A stretch of 64,000 bases of DNA from NCBI GenBank assembly GCA_031769625.1, contig JAUIMM010000124.1, forward strand, positions 9,002,001 to 9,066,000, given 5' to 3'. Below the pieces are notes generated by a model that saw only the letters and a program-made list of their open reading frames with translations, did not search any database and was not told the DNA's origin. How positions within the stretch are numbered: position 1 is the stretch's first letter; every line of letters starts with the position of its first letter. Of this stretch, positions 41,266 through 52,905 are shown piece after piece. Both the position numbers and the translations under genes were made by a program. The DNA is from Taudactylus pleione (lineage: Eukaryota > Chordata > Amphibia > Anura > Myobatrachidae).

Positions 41266-42209
41266 TGTCAGGTTGTTGGATTTCTTGATTGCTTATTATT
41301 CCAAACCTGATTCTATTTGGGTCACATGTTCTGAACTTCCTATGGATCACAGACCTCTAGGATACTTTACTTACTATGCCTCATTGTCTGTGCAACATTA
41401 CTTTCAGGTCTTCCTTGGAATCCTGCCAGATCCCGGCTGTGCCTGGTGTATGCTGTGGACCTTGCTACATTCCTGCTCGTGTTCTGGTTCAGGTTCTGAT
41501 ACAGGTTATCAGCTGCATTACAGAGCTCAGCATTGCCATTGTCTTTCCGTTATTATCCTGCTCTATTACTACTACTCCATTCTGCTCTACACTATTTGGT
41601 TTACTTGTTATTATTGACTCATACTGACACTGGGGTTACTTCTTCTACAGTTGTGAACTGCACCGTTACAGTCTATCTGTACCGGAACCCCATTATGCTG
41701 CAGGGCTCAACCGTGCTCCAGACATTCATTCTGCCGCAGGGCTCAACCATGCTCTGGTCCTTCATCACATCGCAGGGCTCAACCCTGTTCCAGATCTTCA
41801 TTACATCTCTGGGCTTAACCTCGTTCCGGATCTTGTTACATCTCGGGGCTCAACCCTGTTCCGGACCTCTGTCACGCTACAGGGCTCAACCCTGTTATTG
41901 ACCTGCATTCTATCCTGAGGCCCTAGCCTCGTGTCGGACTCGGGGTTTCACCCCACACCAGTTCAGTGTGTACTTTGAACTTTGTTTCTCACAGGGGCAT
42001 ACCCCTGCAGTTGTCATGTTATGAACTTTATGTTATTGAGATTTAATGTGGAACTTTGCCATACAATTTTTGTTCTTGAATAAATTCTATTTACTTTTAT
42101 TTCGTGCCAGTGATATTTCAAGAAAAGGTCATTCCTAATACCACCTCAGTTTATATTTTCTAGTAAGCCTGGCTCTTCCCAGGGGTCTCAAGTGTCTGTA
42201 GCCATGACA
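41266..42209 (+). mobile_element. Gypsy-type LTR with internal minisatellite
   Basis: Begins TGTCAGGTTG and ends CCATGACA (TGTCA...TGACA termini), 944 bp, with AATAAA at about 42080 near the expected R region. No 5-bp TSD matched, so it may be one LTR of a truncated element rather than a clean solo LTR. Confidence 0.6.
41692..41905. repeat. Minisatellite of about 36-40 bp units
   Basis: About six units with CAGGGCTCAACC, TGTTCC and CTTCATTACATCT-type segments, inside the LTR. Confidence 0.8.
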
Positions 42210-43040
42210 CTCGCCATGCTTTCAACTAGCCTTTAAGCGAGTTTCTACCAGGGCTTATTTCCCCCAGGGTAGTCAGGCCTGCAAAAAATGTCAGTTTCAA
42301 TTACTGAATAGTACTAAATAGCTTGTCCTACAGTGGTACAAGGCAGGGGTTTGAAATTTTGTTTTCATTTTTTCAAGTAGAAGAAAGTTCTACATTTTTC
42401 ACCATAAGCGTTTACAGGCAAAGTATAGGTACACACTGATTTTTGGCAACAGCTGCATGTGGTGTAAGTATCAAATAGCATTGCATGTTTTGCACTGTTG
42501 TAGATTTACCTCTACTAACCCTGATTCACAATAAGAAAATCACTATTAGAGTTCTTTCAGCAAATAATAAAAATACCAGTTTTGTGTTTACGGAAATTAC
42601 TAGTGAGCATTCTATGTATCTAATAATAAAAGTTTAATTTTCAATTTTCTCCAGTAGAGCTCAATGTGCTTTATAGATACATTAAACATAATACAGAGGT
42701 TTAGATTTTCATAAAATACAGAAACTGTCCATATATTACAAAGATGTGACAGCCAGTTTGGGACATCAGTTCCAAGGCTTATTCATCCCACTCGTGAAAG
42801 GATCCAGGTCAGGCAACATTGTAGGTGCACTACATAGAATTACAATTCTGGAAGAATTGGCAATGCCCAGAAATAAGGCCAGAATATGCATGAAGTGGTA
42901 CAAGCAGCCACCTAGGGCTCAAGACCAGTTATTTTTTTATTTATTTTTTAGAATGACAGGGAGCTGCTGCCATCCCCAGATATATATGAGAAGGAGAGAA
43001 GAGTATAAGGAAAAGCATGTTTTGTGTTACAGTCCACCTG
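42210..43040. other. No recognisable feature
   Basis: AT-rich non-coding; short open frames have no family signature. Confidence 0.45.
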
Positions 43041-43228
43041 GCTTTGTGTGTATGTGTGACCCTCTCTGTATATGTGTGTCTATGTCTATATGTGACCTTC
43101 TCTTTGTATGTGTGTATATTTTAGCTTACCTGTATATATGTGTGTGCCACTATATGTAACCCTGCATGTATATGTGTGTATGTCTATATGTGACACTCCC
43201 TGTATGTGTGTGTCTCTATGTAACCCTG

Positions 43229-43265
<37 letters not shown>

Positions 43266-43500
43266 GGTTTGTCTCGGTTTATACTTGTGTATAAATAATC
43301 CTGTCTGTATATATGTGTCTCCTATATGTATCCCTGCTTATATATGTATGTCTTTCTATATATGTGTGTGTATATATAATCCTCCCTGTATATGTGTCTC
43401 TATATGTAACCCTGCTTATATATGTATGTCTCTCTGTATACTTGTATATAATCCTGCCTGTATATGTGTGTGTCTTTATATGTAACCCTGCCTGTGTATG
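43041..43500. repeat. TGTATATGTGTST minisatellite with (AT)n core
   Basis: Repeated CCTGTATATGTGTGTC and CTATATGTAACCCTGC units; an (AT)n tract lies at 43229-43264. Open frames on both strands are simple-sequence artefacts. Confidence 0.9.
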
Positions 43501-43895
43501 TTGCATGGTGTTTCTGCTGAGTCTGAATGAGTTTTTTACTGTTGCAACAGCAATCTCAAAATGCTGGTGGTTCCTGTGCAGCCATGTGGTGGAGAACCAG
43601 AAAAGTAGAAGGGGCAATTTTAGGGACTACTGGGCAGCATAGGCATGCACAGAAGCTGTCCAGGTGAGTAGTCTATGTCCCGGTGAGGGGGGTGGATGAG
43701 ATAGTCTATGACCCAGCGGAGGGGGAAGCACCCCCTGTGCCGTCTTCTGCACACATATATTGGGCAGCATATGATGTAAATGCTGGTAGACAGCTTTTCC
43801 CTCATTGGTAAATAAGAAATTATCTTCCGTGCTGTCTAAACCTCTAAAAAATGGCAAATCTCGCACCAACTCTGGAACTTCATTTTACTCACATA
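43501..43895. other. No recognisable feature
   Basis: Contains a locally duplicated GATAGTCTATG(A/T)CCC-like segment at about 43668-43712. Ends with TSD ATA of the next element. Confidence 0.35.
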
Positions 43896-44308
43896 GAGCC
43901 TGATTCAGAGGTGCATGCAGTCACCTTTGTGTCTTAATGCTAATGCAACAACCGATCTTCCTACTGAGATGCACACTAGCTGTATTATTGGTCACACCAC
44001 AGAAGATTGCATCTGCCCTTTGGCAGATGAAATTTCTCCATCTGAACATGGCATGCTGTGTCTGTGTCTTCACTACCATGCAAAAGATGCAGCAGTTGTC
44101 AGTGACACACATGCATTTGCCTAAACACCCTCGTTACCTCCCAGTAATGTCCACCGAAATCCATGGCTACTGCATCCAAATATGCTGTATCTCCCAGCAT
44201 TAACCATCAGGACGTATGTGCAGTTCAACTTGAACACATGCACAGACCTAAAACATTGCCCACATGTGTGTGTGACATCGACACTGTGTGCATCTCTGAA
44301 TCAGACCC
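43896..44308. mobile_element. MITE family 3, same termini as palindrome-chain elements
   Basis: 413 bp with ends GAGCCTGATTCAG and CTGAATCAGACCC and TSD ATA (43893-43895, 44309-44311). AGGTGCATGCAG near the left end and TGTGCATCTCTG near the right extend the inverted repeat loosely. The interior is unrelated to families 1 and 2 and not hairpin-rich. Confidence 0.8.
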
Positions 44309-44311
44309 ATA

Positions 44312-44640
44312 ATATCATGAGCTATAGCAAAAACTACAGTTCACTATTGCAAGTAATAGTCAAAATACTCTTTATTAAATGATTTATATTTTAATATCCT
44401 TGTCCTGGAGTAATAATACTCCAATAAGTGAACAGACCGTATTAGTAACCACTACTGTGTTTAAAATGAACAAATCGTAAAATATATACACTGGTGGGTT
44501 CTGGAGGTAAATGTAGAATTGGAGTTAGCATTTGTATGTGAGTTTCACCTAAATTAAAGCATCTGCATGAAACATGAATTCACATGCAAATAGATGGCTA
44601 TAGACCATTGGACACTTTATATGGTCAGGAATACAACTCA
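44312..44640. other. No recognisable feature
   Basis: AT-rich. GAATTCACATGCAAAT at about 44576 resembles subterminal sequence of the Harbinger element's right end and may be a remnant. Confidence 0.35.
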
Positions 44641-44980
44641 GGGATTTACTAAGAATCATGTTTGGAAACACGATAGAACACGGACAAAACCTGCAGCAGA
44701 ATAAAAGAATTGCATAGAAGTGCATGTGAGCAGTGTGTGCCGAAACATTGCACAGATCAGTGTGGTCTGTGCAGGCTTCTGTGTGTTAGTTTCTATATTT
44801 AGCCATCTCTTTACACTATCAATGTTGGGTCCCCTTCCAAAAGTATAACCAGCTCCGGACCATAACCAGACCATTCTAGTACAGGTAATTTTGGGGAAAA
44901 TGGCATGGGGTTCCCCCGTATTTACAGTAACCAGCACCAGGTGCAACCACCTGGGGGTAATGCAGTCATGCAAGCATACA
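44641..44980. mobile_element. Harbinger-type end plus dispersed repeat
   Basis: GGGATTTACTAAGAATCATG, continuing with TTTGG, at 44641 closely matches the Harbinger left end at 31542. The segment 44827-44960 is an inverted copy of part of 46080-46335 (shared GGGGCTGGTTATG / CATTTTCCCC motifs). Ends with TSD ACA of the next MITE. Confidence 0.45.
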
Positions 44981-45531
44981 GGCCTTCATTCAGAGGCGGC
45001 CGTACGGTCTACGACCGCACGGCCGCCTCGATGTTTGTCAAGTGCGCATGCGTACGAGGGAGCCGGCTCCTTCGTGCGCATGCATGAGACCCACTACAAC
45101 CGACAGCGCCGGTCGTAGCAGGTCTCTTTCCAAAGGGGGCGAGCTGTCGATGTTGATTGACAGCTCGCCCCGTTTGGAAGGCGGGCCGGGGGGTGGCAGC
45201 CCAAATGGAGGCGTTCCCATGGGAACGCCTACCGTTTGGGGGAGGCCCCACTGACATCACTAGTGATGTCAGTGGAGAGCTTCCGGCTCTGACAGAGCCA
45301 GAAGCTCTCCGGGGCTTACGAACAAGTGAGACCCTACCCTAGGGTCTCGTCGTAAGCCCGGATGGTCGCGATGGTCTCTGACCATCGCGACCATCACCCT
45401 AGCGGTCGTTAGAGCTGTAGGTGTTAACCCACAGCCTAACAACCGAAACAGAGGCGGGCGGTCAGGATGCAAGCGGCCGCCCAGTTTCTGAGCGACCGCT
45501 TGCATCCTCCGACCGCCTCTGAATGAGGCCC
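44981..45531 (-). mobile_element. Palindrome-chain MITE, subfamily B copy 2
   Basis: 551 bp, ends GGCCTTCATTCAG and CTGAATGAGGCCC, TSD ACA (44978-44980, 45532-45534). It is the inverse of copy 22343-22894, with the same eleven hairpins in reverse order and only scattered substitutions. The pair therefore forms a 22-kb-spaced inverted repeat. Confidence 0.9.
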
Positions 45532-46079
45532 ACAGTGCTTTCCTGTGGATGACAGTTCTTACATGGTTACTGCAGTTTTGCAATGATTGGCTCAGGTCTG
45601 ACTCTTAGCCAATCAGTGAGCAGTTTCTATGGCAGCAGCCTCTGTTTGGCTGAGATAGGTCTGACTTTTAGCCAATCTGTGCTCAGGGGCAGGAAACCAC
45701 ATGGGAACTATCATTCTCAGGGAAGAACTATATGTACAATATATACATTCAGTGTTTGCATGTCTGTCGGATCGGGAGAGCATTTGATTTTTTTGCCAAG
45801 CCCAGTGGCTGTCTAGAAAGGGAAAGACCTGCACCATGGAGTAGATAAGATAAGTGAGTGCACGTGAGTGAATAATAAAAGGTTAACATATTCAGTGTTG
45901 CCTTTTTATTTTAATATTTTCTTTACATTGGTGATACAGGTGTCATGGAACCCATACTGTCTGGGCTTGCTGAAAGCCATAGTACCACTGTAAGGAACAA
46001 TATTTAAAAAAAACATTTCACAGATTAATCCTGCACCCGTTACCACCAGGGTTGCAGGGAATAGCCACAGGCTTCACCC
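45532..46079. other. Spacer with small inverted and direct repeats
   Basis: ATTGGCTCAGGTCTGACTCT and TTAGCCAAT (45586-45613) form a hairpin, and a similar unit follows at about 45650-45680. Otherwise nothing. Confidence 0.4.
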
Positions 46080-46335
46080 CAGCCCTGGGGTATCCTTGGG
46101 TGGATGGACAACTTATTTTGGAGTGGCTCACTTTCTGAGCAATCACAGGGCTGGGGTGACCAGTTTGGGGCTGGTTAATGTGATGTCAGGGGGGCCCCAT
46201 GATGTGTCTTCACCCACTATGGCATTACCACCCGGCTGGTCATTGGAAATACAGGGGAACTCCACAGCATTTTCCCCCTATTTTTCCAGTACCAGAATGG
46301 GTCAGAAGTCTGGGGCTGGTTATGTTTTTGGGTCC
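46080..46335. repeat. Dispersed repeat
   Basis: Shares GGTCATTGGAAATACAGGGG and TCTGGGGCTGGTTATG-type sequence, inverted, with 44827-44960. Family unknown. Confidence 0.5.
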
Positions 46336-46384
46336 CAACTATGATTTTTTTCTATTTTTTAACCATTTTTTTACACTGCAATTA

Positions 46385-46555
46385 GAGATGCGTGCCGACC
46401 CCCGTGTTTTGGTTTTGGATCTGTATAACCTCTGGTTTGGGATCTGGATTGGTTTTGCCAATACCGCTCTTCCCTGTTTTGGTTTTTAGATCTGCATTTT
46501 TTTCTAAAAAAAAAAATTATAAACAGCTAAAATCACATAATTTGGGCCTGTTTTT
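46385..46555. mobile_element. Fragment of a TTA-flanked GAGATGYGY element
   Basis: TTA followed by GAGATGCGTGCC; compare GGGATGTGCAGG at 55832 and the inverted end CCGCTCATCCC-TAA at 55210-55223. Consistent with a Harbinger-type non-autonomous family; the other end was not found here. Confidence 0.4.
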
Positions 46556-46565
46556 GTTCCTATAT

Positions 46566-47083
46566 TATTCACTCAAATTGTTTTTATTAAAGAGAAAATT
46601 TTTCAATACAATATCGTAAATATCAGAACAGTAGACAATATATTCTTATCAAATACAGAAAAAAAGAATTACATAGATTATATAGTATATTATTTTATAA
46701 ACAATCACATAAAAAAAACAAAATAAAATAGCATAAATATAAATTAAAATAAAATTATAGAATAATAAAGTAAAAATACTAATAACATAAACACTTCTTT
46801 GATTTTTGAAAGATAAGCGATTACCTACAATGTTACATACAACATTAATTTGCATTATTAACGTTATTAATAGAAGACGTCATTGATACATGGACATCAT
46901 AGAAATCTGACCAGGGTCGTCATTGGGTCAAGGGAGATGAAGCTGACGTAGAATATTTAAAACCAAAAGTTTCCATTTCAAAGCTTCTCTAGATCTTAGA
47001 AATTATAATCGAGAGAAGAGGAGGGTCAGATCTCTGCCAGAATTGCGCCAAAGCCGCTCTTGTGGCTATTAATATATGTCCTA
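46566..47083 (-). other. LINE 3' UTR
   Basis: AT-rich, downstream of the ORF2 stop; no ORF. Confidence 0.6.
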
Positions 47084-48711
47084 TTATTTATTATAATTAT
47101 TTACTGAAAGGGGGAAGTAATGTAGAAGGGCAATTTCAGGTAACTGTGGGAGAACTTTCTTAGTTATCTGCGTAATTAAGTGGAAGACTTCTGTCCATAG
47201 AGAGAGAATAATGGGACATGACCAAAATACATGTAGGAGGGTGCCCTCATAGCCACAGTTTCTCCAACAAAATTTAGAGGCGTTAGGCCAAATTCTATGT
47301 AATTTGGCTGGAGTATAATACAAACAATGAATTAGTTTAAACAACATTTCAGAGTGGTTTAGACACTTGGACATTTTAAAGATATTAGTGAATAGTGAGG
47401 TCCAGTCTTCCTCTGTCAGAGAAATACTAAGTTCCGACTCCCATCTAAATTGAATAGAAAGCTTACTATCTTCCAGAGGTGATAATAATGTATTATACCA
47501 CATAGAGATTCCCCCTTTATGTCCAGTAGTAGATAATTTAGAAAGAATATAAGAAGGGGGAGAAGGGAGGGGGCAGGTTAGGGAGAAATTGGAGAGAATC
47601 CAATGTCTTACTTGCAGAAATTTAAAGAAGTCATTTTTAGGGATATTATACTGATCTCTGAGCTGTTGGAATGATTTAAGTTGTTGGTCTGTATAGAGAT
47701 TTTTAATTGTTAGAATACCATACTCATGCCAATTCGTTAATGAGAGATCAGGAATTAATTTTGAGCGGGCCAGTACAGAGATGTTAGAAGATGGGAGTGA
47801 AAATTCACCATGTGAACTAATCAATTTATCCCAGACCATAAGAGTGTCAGAAACACTACGCAAGGCTAGGAATTGCAGAGGTCTATCTTCAGCTTTAACC
47901 CAGATAATATCTCGTAAGGGGAAACTATTACATACAGAGGATTCTATAATAACTCATGGTTTAGATGGTGGTGGGGACAACCAATCTTTCAATTTATCTA
48001 GAAGGCAAGCATACTGATAAAGTTCAAGGTTAGGAGCTGCTAGACCACCTCAGGATTTAGATCTACTTAGTCGGGTTCTAGCTACACGAGGCTGTTTACC
48101 TTTCCAGGTGTATGAAGAGAGGACTGAATAAAATTTGTTCAAAAGATTGGCTGGTGCTAAAAAAGGAATAGCTCTAAATAAATAGAGAAGTTTAGGTAAT
48201 AGCATCATTTTTACAACTGAGAGGCGTCCCAACCAAGAAATTTCATAATTTACCCACATCTTAGTAAGGGCAGAAAATTGCTCTAATAGGGGCTGATAGT
48301 TATGGCATATAGCATCTTCAAGTTTTAAAGGTATTTTAATTCCCAAATATGTAAGACTTGAGGACTGCGAAGCATAAGGATATTGACTTTTAAGTAAACA
48401 TAAATTAGGTTGCGCAATGTTATATGCCAGTGCTTCCGTTTTAGAAGTATTTAATTTGTAATACAAAGCTGCAGAATAATCTTGAAGAATAGTATGGAGG
48501 ACTGGTAGTGAAGTGTCTGGTTTTGTGACACTTGAGCAGACCCAAGAGAAAAGCCTTCAAAAAAGGGGAAGATCTAATTTTTTTCGGCTAATGGTTCCAT
48601 AGCAAGAGCAAATATTAAAGGCGAAAGGGGGCAACCCTGTCTAGTTCCATTAGTGATATTAAAGCTTTTAGATAGAAAACCGTTGCTATAGACCCGAGCT
48701 GAGGGAACAGT

Positions 48712-49260
48712 GACCCTGATTCAGAGCCGGACGCTCTGACCAGAGAGTTCGTTCTGAATCAGGGCAATCCTATTTAAATTTGGAGCGGCCTTTTGGACGC
48801 TCGCATAGCTGTGGGTTACCACCCACAGCTTATGCGAGCGTCCATGATGATGGTCGCGATGGTCAAGACCATCGCGACCATCGGGCTTGCGACGAGACCC
48901 TGCGGTAGGGTCTCGCTGCAGCAAGCCCTGGAGTGATTTTGGCTCTATCAGAGCCAAAAGCACTCCCACTGACATCACTAGTGATGTCAGTGGGGCCGGA
49001 CCCAGATGGTAGGCGTTCCCATGGGAACGCCTCTGTCTGGCAGCAATGCCCCCGGCACACCCACCAAAGGGGGCGTGCTGTCAATCACCATCGACAGCAC
49101 GCCCCCTTTGGTGCGAGACCCAGAGCAACAGCTTGGCTGTCGCTATCCGGGTCTCGCACATGCGCACGATGGAGCTCCCTCCGTCGTGCGCATGCGTATT
49201 TGGGTACCATCGACCCGCTTGCGAGCATCCTGCGCTCGCGAGCGGGTCTGAATGAGACCT
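48712..49260 (+). mobile_element. Palindrome-chain MITE, subfamily A copy 2
   Basis: 549 bp, ends GACCCTGATTCAG and CTGAATGAGACCT, TSD AGT (48709-48711, 49261-49263). All hairpins present, including GGAGTGATTTTGGCTC/GAGCCAAAAGCACTCC and the CACTAGTG-centred palindrome. It interrupts LINE ORF2: removing it with one AGT rejoins ILNLYT with [11 protein letters not shown] in one frame. Confidence 0.95.
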
Positions 49261-49827
49261 AGTGTACAAATTTAATATAGCTTTTAAAAACAGACCAGAA
49301 AAACCAAATCTAGCAAGGACCTGAGACATAAAGAGCCAATGGAGCCTGTCAAAAGCTTTTTCTGCGTCTAAGGAAAGTAAAACCAGAGGCTCAGAACAAG
49401 CAGCATGGGCATCTAAAAGAGAAAAAACTCTTCTAGTATTGTCTGGAGCCTGTCTCCCCATGGTGAAACCAACTTGATCATATGACACCAAATCAGGGAG
49501 AATAGGCTTTAATCTTTTTGCAATTAGCTTTGCATACAGTTTAACATCAGAGTTTAATAGAGCTATTGGTCTATAGTTTTGACAGTGTGTCGGATCCTTG
49601 CGAGGCTTCGGTATATTAATAATTTGGGTCTCTAACATTTCTTTAGGGAATTTATTATGATTGGCATTATATAGATTAACTAATACAGGGGTTAGACTAG
49701 TTTGAAAATGAGTATAAAAACTATTGATAAACCCATCTGGGCCAGGAGCTTTATCTTTTTTAAGAGATTTAATAGCACTTGTTACTTCACTATCACTCCA
49801 AGGGGAGCATAAAGATTCAGCATCTAG

Positions 49828-49985
49828 GGAGGACCATCAAGACCATCAACCTGCACGCTCATATAGGCTGTGGGTGGTGACCCACAGCTATACGAGCGTC
49901 CAGGAGGACGCTCCATAATTATGGAGGTGGGCCCTGATTCAGAGCGAGCGCTCTGGTCAGAGCGTCCGGCTCTGAATCAGGGCCT
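49828..49985 (-). mobile_element. Palindrome-chain MITE, subfamily A copy 3, half deleted
   Basis: Only the part from the GACCATC palindrome to the terminus CTGAATCAGGGCC remains (equivalent to the first about 200 bp of copy 1, inverted). The break coincides with loss of LINE codons between FGPNGT and LDAESLCSPW, so one deletion probably removed the other half and neighbouring LINE sequence. TAG occurs on both sides, possibly by chance. Confidence 0.8.
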
Positions 49986-51188
49986 TAGTTCCATTGGGGC
50001 CAAAGATGGATTTGATCCTATTTATAATGTTTTTCCCCCTGAGCTTACGAGCAAGTAATCTGTTGGCTCTGTTACCGAGGGAATAAAATTTTTGATTTAG
50101 TTTAGTTTTGGCATATTGAACCTGAGAAAGGTGCAAAGTATTAAGCTTCTTCCTGGCCTCAGGTAAAGCAGTGAAAATCAAAGAATCTTTTGGATGTAGT
50201 TTATGTTGTTTCTCCAGTTTTAAAAGATCAGACTGATATGCTAAATGAACCTCCTGATTAGTTTTCCTAATCCTAGCCGCAGTTTGTATAGCAGCTCCTC
50301 TCAAAACCACTTTAAGCGTGCACCAATGATTTGTTACGGAGGTATCAGTAGGTAAATTTAGTTCTATATAGGAAGTCAGTGCTTCCTGCAGAATGCGGGA
50401 ACCATCTTTATCTAATAAAATATACTCCTGAAGATGCCAAGGTCTGAGAGATGGGGAAATAGAAAAAGGGGACCAGGACCAGGACAGAGGGGTGTGGTCA
50501 GACCAAGTGGTAGGCAATATGTTAACCTGAGGGATAGACTGAAGGGACCATTTATCAGTTAAGTCTATTCTAGAGTATGATTTGTGGTGCTGCTGAATAA
50601 AACGTGTAATCACGCGCTCCTGGATTTTTGACTCTCCAAGCATCATAAAGGTCAAATTCAGCTAGTAAATGCGAAAAGGATAGAGCAAGAGATCGGGCAG
50701 CAGTAAGTGACTGTTTGTTTAATTAATTAATAAGAGGACTTATCCAGTTTAGGGTCAGGAGCAAGGTTAAAGTCTCCCATAAGAAACAAGGCTCCTTTTT
50801 TAATCTCCTGAAGTTTAAGTAGAAATGATTTAAGAAATCTAGGTTGTCTAGTGTTAGGAGCATACAAAGATACGAGGGTAATATATTTAGGTCCGATCTT
50901 CCCAATCAGGATAAGGTATCTACCATTACTATCTACCCATTTGTTCTCTAATGTAAAGTGGCAAGTCTTACTTGGTAATATTGTTACGCCATTTCTTTTA
51001 GAAGGCCCACAGGAGGTGTAGCAATGTGGGTAGGCTCTATTAGTAAACTGGGGGGGAGAATGCAATGGAAAGTGCGGTTCCTGAATTGCTACTATATCAG
51101 CCTTCTGGTCTGCAAAGTATTTTAGGGCTAGACGTCTTTTACGAGGAGAGTTAAGACCTTTAGCATTAATACTTAAAAAATTGACCAT

Positions 51189-52065
51189 GGGAAGAAACCA
51201 AACAGGTATGGTATATAATCACTATAACCTTTCTTACATAGTAGTATATACGATATAGGGTGTATGCTGAAATTCCAATAATATATAAAAAATATAAAAA
51301 TAAATAAACAAAACAAAAATAAGTAAAACAAACAAAGCAGAAAAATACAAAAACCATAAGAAAATACAAACAGAAATAGCTTCCATAGAGGAGTTAAAGC
51401 TTCTGTCACTAAAATATCGTGACAGAAAAATTTGGAGTTTTAGGGAGTGGGCCCAGCTGAAAGACCCACAAGATACCCCTTTTTATAAAACAATTCCTTC
51501 AATAGGTACATCAAGTAAAAGAAAAGTACTTACATAATAGGTATAAATTGAGAACATTCAAAAATACCACAGTACTGTATAAAAGATAGAATGCCATAAT
51601 AATATTACATAAGTAAATAATAGTATTATGTGACCATCTAGATGAACAAGAAAAGGGAAAAGTACAGAACAGAAAAGAAAGAGAGTCCCGGAAATGTGAG
51701 CTACTAAAGTTTATCACACAACAAAACCATCTACTATCTCCATCCATAAATTGTCTAATTATAAAACAGAAATATCTAATTACACAGTTATATCAGCTAT
51801 AAGTACTATAAAGAGAACTCGTGGTGAAAAAAACATAAATAGAGATCTATAACATATATATGTTACAAACATCTTATAGCAGTTACTATCAGAGGCCAGC
51901 AAAAATAAAGGAGACTACAAACAATGAAATCACTGAAGTAAATCACTTCGGCACAGAGGACCACTCCTGAGGAATAGGTTTAGGGAGCAACGTAGAAGAG
52001 TTGTCAATGGTAATGCCCCAGTTTTGAAGAATAGCTGGACCATCCTCTGGGAAATTAATGACTGT
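51189..52065 (-). other. LINE inter-ORF region
   Basis: AT-rich, no sustained frame; a longer than usual gap between ORF1 and ORF2 for L1-type elements. Confidence 0.5.
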
Positions 52066-52905
52066 TTATGTAACATTTCTTGACACAATCAATTTCGTAG
52101 GAAAGCCCCATCTATACTGCACATTTCCTTTATGTAAGGCCGCCATAATCGGATGAAAAAGACGTCTTCTGGCAAGATTTGCTGGAGAAATATCATGGAA
52201 AAGCTGGAGATTGTCCAGACACTCTGACGTAGAAGAGGAAGGAAGAGCAGCTCTGATAATCCATTCTTTAATGTGGAAAAAATGGACTCTAAGAAGAGTG
52301 TCCTTAGATGAGTGGGCCGGAGCCTGTTTTGATTTGGGGAGTCTATGAATCCTATCGATAAGGAGATCCGAATTGGAAGCATTAGGAAGTAGCTTCTGAA
52401 AAAGATCAGTTGCATAGTCAGCATTCGTAACAGAGTCTGGAAACCCTCTTATTTTAATGTTGTTACATCTTGAGCGGTCTTCCAAGTCAGTCACTTTATC
52501 ACTTATAGTAGCCATGTCTTCTTGAAGAGAATCATGAGCCGAGATTAGGTCATTATGCGAAGCGACAAGTTCCTCCATTTTAGATTCCAAGTCGTTCGTA
52601 CGGTCTCCAATCTCACAGATATCAGATTGTAATGCTTGGAAGTTAGATTTTAATTCTGAGGTTATTTCTGACTTAAATTATGTCAGCATAACATGAATAG
52701 ATCTCAAGGTGACAGGGCCATCTAACATATCTGTGTCTTCCTGGGAGGCTGGCACAGGACTATTCCCCTGTGTAGATGAGGTCTGAGTTACAGTGACAGC
52801 CTTAGGTGAGGATTGTTGAGGACGACTTTTGGAAGTGATGGAGGAAGATCCAAAGAAATGTACAGGCGGAGCCGATTTGGCAGATTTGATTCTCTTCAGA
52901 GCCAT
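52066..52905 (-). pseudogene. LINE ORF1 (L1-type RNA-binding protein)
   Basis: Starts MALKRIKSAKSAPPVHFFGS at 52905, a basic, serine/threonine-rich N-terminus. After a break near 52677 comes a coiled-coil segment (MESKMEELVASHNDLISAHD, ISDKVTDLEDRSRCNNIKIR). Then follows the RRM-like and C-terminal domain with LLIDRIHRLPKSK, RVHFFHIKEWIIRAA and ARRRLFHPIMAALHKGNVQY, the pattern of L1 ORF1 / Transposase_22 proteins. It would coat LINE RNA as a trimer. A stop/frameshift between the two parts makes it defective. Confidence 0.8.

Larger units (their letters stand above)
47084..51188 (-). pseudogene. LINE ORF2: endonuclease and reverse transcriptase
   Basis: Start MVNFLSINAKGLNSPRKR at 51188. AP-type endonuclease landmarks: AIQEPHF, LMGDFNLAPDP and, after a frameshift near 50720, SDHTPLSWSW. 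RT landmarks: NYRPIALLNSDVKLYAKLIA, LSLDAEKAFDRLHW (motif A Asp present) at about 49350, and [20 protein letters not shown] at about 48600-48640. The motif that should follow, with Y-A-D-D, is absent: sequence jumps from MEPLAEK to TKPDTSLPVLHTILQDYSA, so the catalytic pair is deleted. The C-terminal region (47863-47084) has YTPAKLHRIWPNASKFCW and a C-x3-C-x7-H-x4-C knuckle. Target-primed reverse transcription enzyme; dead by stops, frameshifts, the deletion and two MITE inserts. Confidence 0.85.

Noticed and set aside
43108..43617. Cysteine/valine-rich ORFs on both strands
   Set aside because: Simple-sequence artefacts of TGTATATGTGT repeats.
22343..49260. CRISPR-like array explanation for repeated palindromes
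   Set aside because: Repeats are dispersed transposon copies with TSDs in a vertebrate context; there is no regular repeat-spacer structure or cas gene.
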